A stretch of 64,000 nucleotides of DNA. Origin: JAEUPI01 sp046348365. Its GTDB lineage: Bacteria > Pseudomonadota > Gammaproteobacteria > Burkholderiales > Burkholderiaceae_C. The stretch covers positions 992,001 through 1,056,000 of the forward strand of contig JAXMEL010000001.1 of assembly GCA_046348365.1 (NCBI GenBank). The letters run 5' to 3'. The translations under genes and the position numbers were made by a program. This document shows positions 14,593 to 23,009 of this stretch, piece by piece. The notes beneath the pieces were generated by a model. It saw nothing but the letters and a program-made list of their open reading frames with translations. It was not told the origin of the DNA and made no database searches. The stretch's first letter is position 1. Each line of letters starts with the position of its first letter.

Positions 14593-15468
14593 ATGGGCAG
14601 GCGTTTCCGGCACGCGGCGCTGGTGGGCAAGCATCAGGCCGAGGGCATCCGGCCGGTGCTGGAGGAGATTGCCCGCTTCCTGGTGCAGCAGGGCGTGAAG
14701 GCGTCGTTCGAGCGGCAGACGTCGCAGGCGACCAAGGTCGCCAGCTTCGGCGCGCTGTCGCCGGCCGAGATCGGCGAGCACTGCGACCTCGCCATCGTGG
14801 TCGGCGGCGACGGCACCATGCTCGGCATCGCGCGCGAGCTGGCGCGCTACGACGTGCCGCTGGTGGGCATCAACCAGGGCCGCCTCGGCTTCATCACCGA
14901 CGTGCCGGTGGGCCAGGTGCAGGAGGTGCTCGAGCCGATGATCGCCGGCGACTTCGAGGAAGAGCACCGCGCGATGCTCGAAAGCGAGGTCTGGCGCGGC
15001 GGCAAGCGCATCTTCGAGGGCCTGTCGATGAACGACGTGGTGGTGAGCCGCGGCGCCACCGCCGGCATGGTCGAGCTGCGCGTCGACATCGGCGACGAGT
15101 TCGTCGCCAACCTGCGTGCCGACGGCCTGATCATCGCCTCGCCCACCGGCTCCACGGCCTATGCGCTCTCGGCGGGCGGGCCGATCCTGCACCCCGGCAT
15201 CTCGGGCTGGGTGCTGGTGCCGATCGCCTCGCACACGCTGTCTAACCGGCCGATCGTGCTGCCCGATTCGGGCGTGATCCGCGTCGAGATCGTCGCGGCG
15301 CGCGACGCCTCGGCCAACTTCGATATGCAGAGCCTGACCAGCCTGCACCATGGCGACCAGGTGCGCGTGCGCCGTTCCGAGCACCGCGTGCGTTTCCTGC
15401 ATCCGCGCGGCTGGAGCTACTACGCCACGCTGCGTCGCAAGCTGCGCTGGTACGAAGGCGTGGTGTAG
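14593..15468 (+). CDS. nadK: NAD kinase
   Basis: This enzyme phosphorylates NAD to NADP using ATP or polyphosphate. The 291-residue protein has the diagnostic GGDGT (VVGGDGTMLGIAREL near residues 75-89), the NDVV motif and the glycine-rich IASPTGSTAYALSAGGPI near 178-195. I chose ATG 14593, which gives MGRRFRHAALVGKHQAEG, the usual N-terminus in beta-proteobacteria; the frame is open further upstream into the hrcA leader. recN begins 6 bases after its stop, so the two are likely co-transcribed. Confidence 0.97.
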   Translation: MGRRFRHAALVGKHQAEGIRPVLEEIARFLVQQGVKASFERQTSQATKVASFGALSPAEIGEHCDLAIVVGGDGTMLGIARELARYDVPLVGINQGRLGFITDVPVGQVQEVLEPMIAGDFEEEHRAMLESEVWRGGKRIFEGLSMNDVVVSRGATAGMVELRVDIGDEFVANLRADGLIIASPTGSTAYALSAGGPILHPGISGWVLVPIASHTLSNRPIVLPDSGVIRVEIVAARDASANFDMQSLTSLHHGDQVRVRRSEHRVRFLHPRGWSYYATLRRKLRWYEGVV

Positions 15469-15474
15469 GCCGTC

Positions 15475-17193
15475 ATGCTGAGGCGACTCGTCCTGCGGGA
15501 CTTCGTGATCGTGCCGGCGCTCGATGTCGAGTTCGGCGCCGGCTTCACCGTGCTCACCGGCGAGACGGGCGCCGGCAAGTCGATCCTGATCGACGCGCTG
15601 CAGCTCGCGCTCGGCAGCCGCGGCGATGCGGGCTTCGTGCGCGAGGGCGCGTCGCGCGCCGAGGTCGGCGCCGAGTTCGACGCCGTGCCCGCGTCGCTGC
15701 AGCCCTGGCTGGCCGAGGCCGGGTTCGACGCCGACGACAGCGCCCATGGCACGCTGCTGCTGCGTCGCACGCTCGATGCGCAGGGCAAGAGCCGGGCGTG
15801 GATCAACGGCAGCCCGGCCACCGTGGCGCAGCTGCGCGAGGCGGCCGAGCACCTGGTGGACATCCACGGCCAGCACGCCTGGCAGAGCCTGACGCGCCCC
15901 GCCGCCGCGCGCGCGCTGCTCGATGCGCGCTCAGGCCACGACCCGGCCGAGACGGCGCGCCGGCACGCGCGGTGGAAGTCGGCGCGCGAAGCCCTGGAGC
16001 GCGCGCGTGATCGCCACGACGACATCGAACGCGAACGCGAGCGCCTCGCCTGGCAGGTGGGCGAGGTCGAGCGCCTGGCGCCCGGCGACAACGAATGGGA
16101 CGAGCTGAACGCCGAGCACGCGCGCCTGGCGCACGCGCAGTCGCTGCTCGAGGCCGTGCGGCTGGCGCTGGAGGCGGTCGCCGACGGCGAGTCGACCGCG
16201 ATCGACCTCGCCGATCGCGCCCGCGCCGCGCTCGACGCGGTGACGAAATTCGATGCCACGCTGCAGCCGGTGGTGCAGGTGTTGCGTGACGCGCAGGCGC
16301 AGCTGCAGGACGCCGGCCACTCGCTGCGCGGCTACCTGCAACGTGACGTGGACAGTTCGCGCCTGGCCGAGCTCGATGCCAGGTTGTCGGCCTGGATGGG
16401 GCTGGCGCGGCGCTTCCGCCGGCCGCCGGCCGAGCTGCCGGCGCTGCTGGCGCAATGGCAGCAGGAGCTGCGCTCGCTGGAGGCGGCCACCGACCTCGCG
16501 GCGCTGGAGAAGGCCATCGACGAGGCCGAACGCGACTACCGCGACGAGGCCGCGCGGCTCAGCGCGGCACGCCGCAAGGCCGCCCGCCAGCTCGGCGATG
16601 CCGTCACGCAGGCGATGCAGGGCCTCGGCATGGCCGGCGGCTGCTTCGAGGTGGCGCTGCTGCCGCAAGAGGCACCGCAGAGCTTCGGCCTCGAGAACGT
16701 GGAGTTCCAGGTTGCGGGGCACGCCGGCACCGCGCCGCGCGCACTGGCCAAGGTGGCCTCGGGCGGTGAACTCTCGCGGCTGGCGCTGGCGATCGCGGTG
16801 ACCACGGCGCGCGCAGGCGGCGCGGGCGACGGCGCCGCGACGCTGATCTTCGACGAGGTCGATGCCGGCATCGGCGGCACCGTGGGCGACACCGTGGGCG
16901 CGCTGATGAAGCAGCTCGGTCAATCGGCGCAGGTGCTCGCGGTCACGCACCTGGCGCAGGTGGCCGCCTGCGGCGACCAGCACTTCGTGGTGCGCAAGCA
17001 GCAGCTCGACGGTCAGGCGCGCAGCACGCTGCAGGTGGCCAGTGGCGAGGCGCGCGTGGCCGAGATCGCGCGCATGCTGGGCGGCGAGCGCTTGTCCGGC
17101 ACGGCGCATGCACAGGCGCTGCTGCAAGGCGCCGCCACGAGCGCCGCGCCCAAGGCGCGCGCGACGCCCGGCAAGAGACGGTCGCGCACATGA
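15475..17193 (+). CDS. recN: DNA repair ATPase RecN
   Basis: This is an SMC-like protein that acts at double-strand breaks. Its 572 residues hold Walker A GETGAGKSI near residues 29-37, long coiled-coil arms, and the C-terminal signature LAKVASGGELSRLALAI with Walker B TLIFDEVDAGIGG. Start ATG 15475 gives MLRRLVLRDFVIV. The stop overlaps the rapZ start as ATGA, so nadK, recN, rapZ and the next gene form one tight run. An SOS box was not evident upstream. Confidence 0.96.
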   Translation: MLRRLVLRDFVIVPALDVEFGAGFTVLTGETGAGKSILIDALQLALGSRGDAGFVREGASRAEVGAEFDAVPASLQPWLAEAGFDADDSAHGTLLLRRTLDAQGKSRAWINGSPATVAQLREAAEHLVDIHGQHAWQSLTRPAAARALLDARSGHDPAETARRHARWKSAREALERARDRHDDIERERERLAWQVGEVERLAPGDNEWDELNAEHARLAHAQSLLEAVRLALEAVADGESTAIDLADRARAALDAVTKFDATLQPVVQVLRDAQAQLQDAGHSLRGYLQRDVDSSRLAELDARLSAWMGLARRFRRPPAELPALLAQWQQELRSLEAATDLAALEKAIDEAERDYRDEAARLSAARRKAARQLGDAVTQAMQGLGMAGGCFEVALLPQEAPQSFGLENVEFQVAGHAGTAPRALAKVASGGELSRLALAIAVTTARAGGAGDGAATLIFDEVDAGIGGTVGDTVGALMKQLGQSAQVLAVTHLAQVAACGDQHFVVRKQQLDGQARSTLQVASGEARVAEIARMLGGERLSGTAHAQALLQGAATSAAPKARATPGKRRSRT

Positions 17194-18149
17194 GCGCATC
17201 GGGCGAGCAGAAGGCGGCGGCCCACGAAGGCGCCGCGGCGCCGGCCGCCACCGCAGGCCCGGCTCCCGCGGCACCGGCCGACACGCGGCGCGAGGTCGTG
17301 CTCGTCACCGGCATCTCGGGCTCGGGCAAGTCGGTCGCGCTGCACGCGCTGGAAGACGCCGGCTACGTTTGCGTCGACAACCTGCCGGCTGAGCTGCTGC
17401 GCGAGTTCGTGCGCCTGGAGCATGCGCGCGGCACGCAGCGCGTGGCGGTGGCCGCCGACGTGCGCGCGGCGCGTTCGCTGCCGGCGCTGACGCCCGCGCT
17501 GGCCGACCTGCGGCGCGAGGGCGTGCAGGTGAAGCTGCTGTTCCTCGACGCGACCGCCGACGCGCTGGTGCGCCGCTTCTCGGAAACCCGCCGCCCGCAT
17601 CCGCTGGCCAACGCCGCCGACCCCGACGCGCGCCATGCGCTGGTCGACGCGATCGAGCTCGAGCGGCAGCTGCTGGCCTCGCTGCGCGAGGCCTCGACCG
17701 TGATCGACACCAGCCAGCTGCGGCCGGCGCAGCTGGGCAGCTGGATCCGGCGCCTGGTGGCGGCGCGCGGCAGCGCGCTGACGGTGGTGTTCGAGTCGTT
17801 CGCGTTCAAGTTCGGCGTTCCGCTGGATGCCGATTACGTGTTCGACGTGCGCATGCTGCCCAACCCGTTCTACATCCGCGAGCTGCGCGCGCTCACCGGC
17901 TCCGACGAGCCGGTGGCCGCGTATCTGCGCGGCCAGCCCGAGAGCCACGACATGCTGGCGCTGATCGAGCAGTTCCTGCGCCGCTGGCTGCCGGCGCTGC
18001 AGTCGGAGCAGCGCAGCTACCTCACGGTGGCCATCGGCTGCACCGGTGGCCAGCACCGCTCGGTGTACATCGCCGAGCAGCTGGCCGCGCGGTTTCGCAC
18101 CGACTCGCGCGTGATCGTCCGCCACCGCGAACTGGACCCGCGGGAGTGA
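17190..18149 (+). CDS. rapZ: RNase adapter / nucleotide-binding protein RapZ
   Basis: It has the Walker A TGISGSGKSVALHALEDAG followed by VCVDNLPAELL, and the C-terminal GCTGGQHRSVYIAEQLA that binds amino-sugar phosphate in E. coli RapZ. In enterobacteria it directs RNase E to the sRNA GlmZ; in beta-proteobacteria the target is not established. It is 319 residues, with a low-complexity Ala/Pro-rich N-terminal extension of about 30 residues before the P-loop. ATGA overlap with recN sets the start. The gene usually lies near hprK/ptsN in this order of bacteria; here recN is directly upstream. Confidence 0.93.
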   Translation: MSASGEQKAAAHEGAAAPAATAGPAPAAPADTRREVVLVTGISGSGKSVALHALEDAGYVCVDNLPAELLREFVRLEHARGTQRVAVAADVRAARSLPALTPALADLRREGVQVKLLFLDATADALVRRFSETRRPHPLANAADPDARHALVDAIELERQLLASLREASTVIDTSQLRPAQLGSWIRRLVAARGSALTVVFESFAFKFGVPLDADYVFDVRMLPNPFYIRELRALTGSDEPVAAYLRGQPESHDMLALIEQFLRRWLPALQSEQRSYLTVAIGCTGGQHRSVYIAEQLAARFRTDSRVIVRHRELDPRE

Positions 18150-18763
18150 ACCACCCCAACACGCTCAGAGCGCTGCCGCTGTTTCCGCTGCAGAGCGTGC
18201 TGTTCCCCGGCGCGCAGCTGACCTTGCGCGTGTTCGAGCCGCGCTACCTGGATCTGGTGAGCCGGTGCCTGCGCGACCAGCAGCCCTTCGGCGCGGTGTG
18301 TCTGCGCCAGGGCTCCGAGGTGCGGCAGCCGGGCGAGCAGGTGCAGTTCGAGACCACCGGCGTGCTGGCGCAACTCGACGAAGTCGATGCCGACCAGGCC
18401 GGCGTGCTGCGCGTGCGCTGCCACGGCGGCCGCCGCTTCGAGATCGATGCGCCGTCGCAGGAGTCCGACGGTCTGTGGGTCGCCGAGGCCTGGCTGCTCG
18501 ACGAGGACGTTACCGTCGCGCCGCATACGTCGCTGATCCCCACCGTGCGGGCGCTGGCCAACGCCATCGGCGCGCTGGAGCGCCAGGGCGGCTCGCCGTT
18601 CACCAAGCCGTATCAGTTCGACGATGCCGGCTGGGTGGCCAACCGCTGGTGCGAGCTGCTGCCGATCTCGCTGGCCGCCAAGCAGAAGCTGATGGAGCTC
18701 GACGACCCGCAGATGCGGCTGCGGCTGGTCGACGAGTATCTGCGCGGCAAGGGCGTGGTCTGA
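18146..18763 (+). CDS. LON peptidase N-terminal (substrate-binding) domain protein
   Basis: The 205-residue protein consists of a stand-alone Lon N-domain: LPLFPLQSVLFPGAQLTLRVFEPRYLDLV near residues 10-38, then GVLAQLDEVDADQAGVLRVRCHGGRRFEI. It lacks the AAA+ and protease parts of Lon. Such proteins occur widely; a role in substrate recognition is assumed but not shown. GTG at 18146 overlaps the rapZ stop. It is the last gene of the nadK run and converges with mutY. Confidence 0.9.
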   Translation: MNHPNTLRALPLFPLQSVLFPGAQLTLRVFEPRYLDLVSRCLRDQQPFGAVCLRQGSEVRQPGEQVQFETTGVLAQLDEVDADQAGVLRVRCHGGRRFEIDAPSQESDGLWVAEAWLLDEDVTVAPHTSLIPTVRALANAIGALERQGGSPFTKPYQFDDAGWVANRWCELLPISLAAKQKLMELDDPQMRLRLVDEYLRGKGVV

Positions 18764-18785
18764 TCGAATCGCCTGATTGAGTCAC

Positions 18786-19859
18786 CTAGTCGGCGCTCGC
18801 GGCCTGGAGCAGGCGGCGCACCGGCGCCGGCAGGCTCGCCTGCAGCGCCTGCGTGAGCGTGAACCAGCGCGCCCCGGGCAGCGCGGCGGCGATGGCCTCG
18901 CGGCGCGCGACGCTGCAGCGTGCGGGGAGCTGCACCTGCACCGGCATCAGCTGCCAGTCGAAGTGCGTCAGCGCGTGGTGGATCGTCGGCAGATCGGTCA
19001 GCTCACGGCCCCAGCCCTGCACCGCATCGGCCAGTGCTGAGCGGTTGGTGAACTCGGGCAGGCTCCACAAGCCGGCCCACACGCCGCGCTCGGGCCGGCG
19101 CACGAGCAAGAGCTGGTCGCGCCAGCGCAGCCACAGCAGCGCGTGGCTGCGCCGGCCGCGCCGGATCGGGCGCGACTTCACCGGCAGCTCGTGCACGCGC
19201 GCGTCGCGATGCGCCACGCAGTCGGCGCGCAGCGGGCAGGCCGCGCACGTCGGTCGGCGCGCGACGCACACGGTGGCGCCGAGGTCCATCAGCCCCTGCG
19301 TGTAGGCCGGCATGTCGGCGGCATCGGGCAGCAGCGCCTCGGCCCGGGCCCACAGCGCGCGCAGCGCAGGCGGGCGCGCGAGGTCGTCGCTGATGCCGAG
19401 GTGACGCGCCAGCACACGCTTGACGTTGCCGTCGAGGATCGCCACGCGCTCGCCGTGGCAGAACGCGGCGATCGCCGCCGCGGTCGATGGCCCGATGCCG
19501 GGCAGCCTTGCGAGCGCGTCGCGCGACGCGGGCCATCGCCCGCCATGCTCGTCGACCACCTGCTGCGCGCAGCGGTGCAGATTGCGCGCACGGCTGTAGT
19601 AGCCGAGGCCGCTCCACAGCACGAGCACGTCGTCGAGCGGCGCGCGCGCGAGCGCCTGCACGTCGGGGAACCGCGCCAGGAAGCGCTCGTAGTACGCGAG
19701 CACGGTGCCCACCTGGGTCTGCTGCAGCATGATCTCCGACAGCCACACGCGGTACGGGTCGCGCGAGCCCTGCCACGGCAGATCGTGGCGGCCGTGCGCG
19801 CGCTGCCACGCCACGACGCGCCGCGCGAAACCGGAAGAGGCTCGGGCCGAGCGGCCCAT
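18786..19859 (-). CDS. mutY: A/G-specific adenine glycosylase MutY
   Basis: It removes adenine mispaired with 8-oxoguanine. The protein shows SEIMLQQTQVGTV with the catalytic Glu, the helix-hairpin-helix LPGIGPSTAAAI followed by LDGNVKRVLAR with the catalytic Asp, and an iron-sulfur loop C-X6-C-X2-C-X5-C (CVARRPTCAACPLRADC). A NUDIX-like C-terminal domain with GVWAGLWSLPEF reads the 8-oxoG. I chose ATG 19859 (357 aa); GTG 19868 is possible and would start just after the upstream stop. It shares the 8-oxoG repair pathway with mutM, two genes away. Confidence 0.96.
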   Translation of the reverse strand: MGRSARASSGFARRVVAWQRAHGRHDLPWQGSRDPYRVWLSEIMLQQTQVGTVLAYYERFLARFPDVQALARAPLDDVLVLWSGLGYYSRARNLHRCAQQVVDEHGGRWPASRDALARLPGIGPSTAAAIAAFCHGERVAILDGNVKRVLARHLGISDDLARPPALRALWARAEALLPDAADMPAYTQGLMDLGATVCVARRPTCAACPLRADCVAHRDARVHELPVKSRPIRRGRRSHALLWLRWRDQLLLVRRPERGVWAGLWSLPEFTNRSALADAVQGWGRELTDLPTIHHALTHFDWQLMPVQVQLPARCSVARREAIAAALPGARWFTLTQALQASLPAPVRRLLQAASAD

Positions 19860-19869
19860 CAGCCGCACA

Positions 19870-21882
19870 TCAGGCGCGGCTGCTCGCGGTCTCGGCGGCC
19901 GCCGCCGTGTTGCCCTTCACCAGCGACAGGTGCGTGCCGCGGTCGGCGTCGGCGTCCATCTGCGGCGGCGAGGCCGCCAGGTCGCGCAGCGCCTTGGCCA
20001 GTGCGTCGATGCGGCTCAGCCACTGCTGCAGCCGCTCGTCTTGCGACTGCACCTCGCTGATGCGCCGCTCGAGGTCGCCTGAGGCGGTCTGGATGCGCTC
20101 GAGCGCCTCCTTGCGGCGCTTGAACGCGCGGCGCCGGTCGCGCAGCTGCGACTCGATCTGCGCCGTTGTGGACTTGCTCCACATCTCGATGTCGCCAGCC
20201 GCGTTCTCGAACACGACGCGCAGCTTGGACACCAACATGCGCAGGAACTGGTCGAGGAAGCCGGGTTCGGCCAAGCGCCACGCATTGGCCGCGCCGAGGT
20301 ACTTGGTGTAGCTGGTCTCGATCAGCGTCAGCTCGCTCAGGTAGCCGTCCATGCCCGGCACCGGCGTGGTGGCCAGCGCGAAGCCGAAGTCGGCGTTGAG
20401 CTGGCGGAAGGTGCCGCCGAGCATCTGCTCGATCTCGACCGATTTCACCTGCGCCTGCGCGACCATGCTGCGCAGCCGCTCGGCCAGCGCGACGAAGGCC
20501 TTGCGCGCGCCGAGCTTGAACCAGCTCGAGTCGGCGGCCTTGCGCATCTGCTCGACCTCGTCGCGCACGCGGTCGCTCGACAGCAGCAGCATCACCTGCT
20601 TGAGCTGGCGCGTGTGCACCGCCTTCAGCGCCGACAGGCGCACGGTGCACTTCTCGAAGTCGGCCGCGTCGGCCTGCGTGCGCCCGAGCATCAGCTTGAC
20701 CTTGGCGCCGCTCTTGCCGCGCAGGCCCTGCAGCTCGAGCATCTGCTCGGCGAGCTGGCGGCGCTGGTCGTTCAGCCGGCGCACGGCCTGCTGCTGCAGC
20801 AGCGCCATGCCGTCGACCGCGATGCGCCCGATCACCGCGCTGCGCTGCGGCATCAGCTGTGCCGACAGCGCCTCTTCCAGCGCCGGCAGGCGGCTCGCGG
20901 CGAGCGCGGCCTCGTCGCCTGACACGCGCGCGCTCAGCGCATCGCGCGCCGACAGCGGGAAGATGCGCGAGCCGTCGACCTGCAGCGTCTGCGCCACCTG
21001 CTCGCACTGGCTGCGGATCTGCGCCTGCACCTCGTCGGGCGTCGACAGCGGGTCGGCCAGCGTGTCGATCTTGTTCAGCACCACGAAGCGCTCGAGCGCG
21101 CGCCCGTCGAGGTGCTCGCGCCAGATCTCGAGGTCCGACTTGGTGACGCCGGTGTCGGCACCGAGCACGAACACCGTGGCATGCGCCGACGGCAGCAGGC
21201 CCAGCGTCAGCTCGGGCTCGGCACCGATGGCGTTGAGGCCCGGCGTGTCGATCACCACCAGGCCGCGCTTGAGCAGCGGATGCGGGTAGTTGATCAGCAC
21301 GTGGCGCCAGGCCGGCACCTCGACCTTGCCGTCGGCCGTCTGCGGCGGGTTGTCGTCGGGGTGTTCGTCGCTCCAGAAGCCGAGCGCGCGCGCCTCCTGG
21401 ATCGAGACATGGATCGTGCGCTTCACCTCGGCCAGCGCCTCGGCCAGCGCATCGGCATCGGCCGGCGGCAGCTCGATGCGCTGCCACAGATCGGCGCGCT
21501 CGCGCAGCTCGGCCAGCGAGAGCGTGCGCAAGCGCGTGTCGATCGGCAGCAGCGTGATGCCGGCGCTTTGCTCGGGCTCCCAGGCCAGCTCCACCGGACA
21601 CATCGTGGTGCGCCCCGGCGTGGCCGGCAGCACGCGGCGGCCGGCATCGGCGAAGAAGATCGCGTTGATCAGCTCCGACTTGCCGCGCGAGAACTCGGCC
21701 ACGAAGGCGAGCACCAGGCGATCGCTGGCCAGGCGCTGGCGCAGCGCATCGACTTGCGACGCGGCATGGCTGTCGCGCAGCTCCTTGTCGGCCAGGAAGG
21801 CGGCGAATTCCTCGACGGCACGGTCGAGCACGCGGCGCCAGTCGGCCAGCGCATCGAGGCGGCGCGCGAGAGTCGAAGTCAT
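19870..21882 (-). CDS. Dynamin-family GTPase, bacterial dynamin-like protein
   Basis: The 670-residue protein has a GTPase domain: P-loop EFSRGKSELINAIFF near residues 63-77, a TT pair in GRTTMCPVE as switch I, DTPGL near 213, and NKID near 270. Long helical regions follow (about 380-660) and fit a dynamin stalk and neck; there is no clear transmembrane paddle, although ALATTPVPGMDGYLSEL is mildly hydrophobic. Bacterial dynamins remodel or protect membranes. ATG 21882 is preferred; the open frame extends upstream without support. It sits between mutM and mutY, an arrangement I recall from other Burkholderiales. Confidence 0.88.
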   Translation of the reverse strand: MTSTLARRLDALADWRRVLDRAVEEFAAFLADKELRDSHAASQVDALRQRLASDRLVLAFVAEFSRGKSELINAIFFADAGRRVLPATPGRTTMCPVELAWEPEQSAGITLLPIDTRLRTLSLAELRERADLWQRIELPPADADALAEALAEVKRTIHVSIQEARALGFWSDEHPDDNPPQTADGKVEVPAWRHVLINYPHPLLKRGLVVIDTPGLNAIGAEPELTLGLLPSAHATVFVLGADTGVTKSDLEIWREHLDGRALERFVVLNKIDTLADPLSTPDEVQAQIRSQCEQVAQTLQVDGSRIFPLSARDALSARVSGDEAALAASRLPALEEALSAQLMPQRSAVIGRIAVDGMALLQQQAVRRLNDQRRQLAEQMLELQGLRGKSGAKVKLMLGRTQADAADFEKCTVRLSALKAVHTRQLKQVMLLLSSDRVRDEVEQMRKAADSSWFKLGARKAFVALAERLRSMVAQAQVKSVEIEQMLGGTFRQLNADFGFALATTPVPGMDGYLSELTLIETSYTKYLGAANAWRLAEPGFLDQFLRMLVSKLRVVFENAAGDIEMWSKSTTAQIESQLRDRRRAFKRRKEALERIQTASGDLERRISEVQSQDERLQQWLSRIDALAKALRDLAASPPQMDADADRGTHLSLVKGNTAAAAETASSRA

Positions 21883-22029
21883 GCCTGCGGGATCGTCACG
21901 GGTGAGCGCGAGGCATGCTAGCGCAGGCCCCTCGCCCACGAGGACAGGCGATACATCTGCTGACAGCCGCTGCGGCGGGGCCGCCACATAGTGCGCAGCG
22001 CACTCGCCGCGCGCACTCGACGCCCGCAT

Positions 22030-22860
22030 TCAGCGGCGCTGGCAGCGTGGGCAGAAGTAGGTCGAGCGCTGGGCCTGAACGATGCGTCGGATCGTCGTGC
22101 CGCAGCGCGGGCAGGCCTCGCCTTCGCGGCCATAGACCTGGGCCACCGCCTGGAAGCTGCCGGCCACGCCGTGCGCGTCGCGGAAGTCGCGCAGCGTCGA
22201 GCCGCCGAGTTCGATCGCGCGCGCGAGCACCTGTCGCACGGCGTCGAGCAGCCGCGCCAGCCGCGCGCGGCCCAGCGTGTGGCAGCGCGCACGCGGGTCG
22301 ATGCCGGCCGCGAACAGCGCTTCGCAGGCGTAGATGTTGCCGGCCCCGACCACAAGCTCGCCCGACAGCAGCGCGGCCTTGATCGATGTGCGCCGGCGCG
22401 CGCAGGCCGCGCGCAGCGTGTCGGCGCTGACCCCGGGATCGAACGGCTCGGGCCCGAGCTTGTCGAGCAGCCGGCGCGCCGGGTCGGCGTCGAGCGAGGC
22501 CGACCACACGACGGCGCCGAAGCGCCGCGGATCGGTCAGGCGCAGCGTGCCGGCGCTGGTGAGCAGGTCGAAGTGATCGTGCGCGCCTGCCGGGGCGCCT
22601 GGCGCCAGCAGCGCCAGCGAGCCCGACATGCCCAGGTGCCACAGCAGACCCGCCTGCCGCCCCGACGCTGCAGCCAAAGGCATCCAGATGTATTTGCCGC
22701 GTCGCGCCAGCGTGCCGATGGTCATGCCGCGCAACGCATCGGGCCGGCAACCGAGCGGCCAGCGCAGCGCCTTGCCCCGCCGCACGCCGAGCACCGTGGC
22801 GCCGGCCAGGCGATCGGCGAGCCCGATTCGCGTGACTTCGACCTCGGGCAGTTCGGGCAT
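22030..22860 (-). CDS. mutM: Formamidopyrimidine-DNA glycosylase MutM (Fpg)
   Basis: It excises 8-oxoguanine and FaPy lesions and nicks the strand. The protein starts MPELPEVEVTR with the catalytic Pro and Glu, and ends in a four-cysteine zinc finger, CPRCGTTIRR to YFCPRCQRR. It carries LGMSGSL and the central GAGNIYACEALFAAGIDPR. Length 276 residues is normal. It lies upstream of the dynamin gene on the same strand, 147 bases from that start. Confidence 0.97.
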   Translation of the reverse strand: MPELPEVEVTRIGLADRLAGATVLGVRRGKALRWPLGCRPDALRGMTIGTLARRGKYIWMPLAAASGRQAGLLWHLGMSGSLALLAPGAPAGAHDHFDLLTSAGTLRLTDPRRFGAVVWSASLDADPARRLLDKLGPEPFDPGVSADTLRAACARRRTSIKAALLSGELVVGAGNIYACEALFAAGIDPRARCHTLGRARLARLLDAVRQVLARAIELGGSTLRDFRDAHGVAGSFQAVAQVYGREGEACPRCGTTIRRIVQAQRSTYFCPRCQRR

Positions 22861-22870
22861 CAGCGCCCGC

Positions 22871-22935
22871 CCGGCCGCCCGAAGGGCGCTGAGCGCCCCC
22901 TCGGGGGGCAGCGAACGCAGTGAGCTCGGGGGTCC
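22871..22935. repeat. Intergenic palindromic repeat, CCCCCTCGGGGGG family, copy 1
   Basis: Between mutM and the TPR gene lies GCGCCCCCTCGGGGGGC at 22893-22909, followed by GCAGCGAACGCAGTGAGCTC and GGGGG. Looser copies occur at 36874-36939, 54183-54250 and 59376-59435. I recall similar sequences scattered between genes in Rubrivivax-like genomes. Nothing else is apparent in this 149-base gap. Confidence 0.6.
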
Positions 22936-23009
22936 ATGCAGGAATTATCGCGATCGCGTCTGGGGCAGCGACCTAGAATGGTCGGCCCACGTGCCGGAGA
23001 ACGCCCCAA

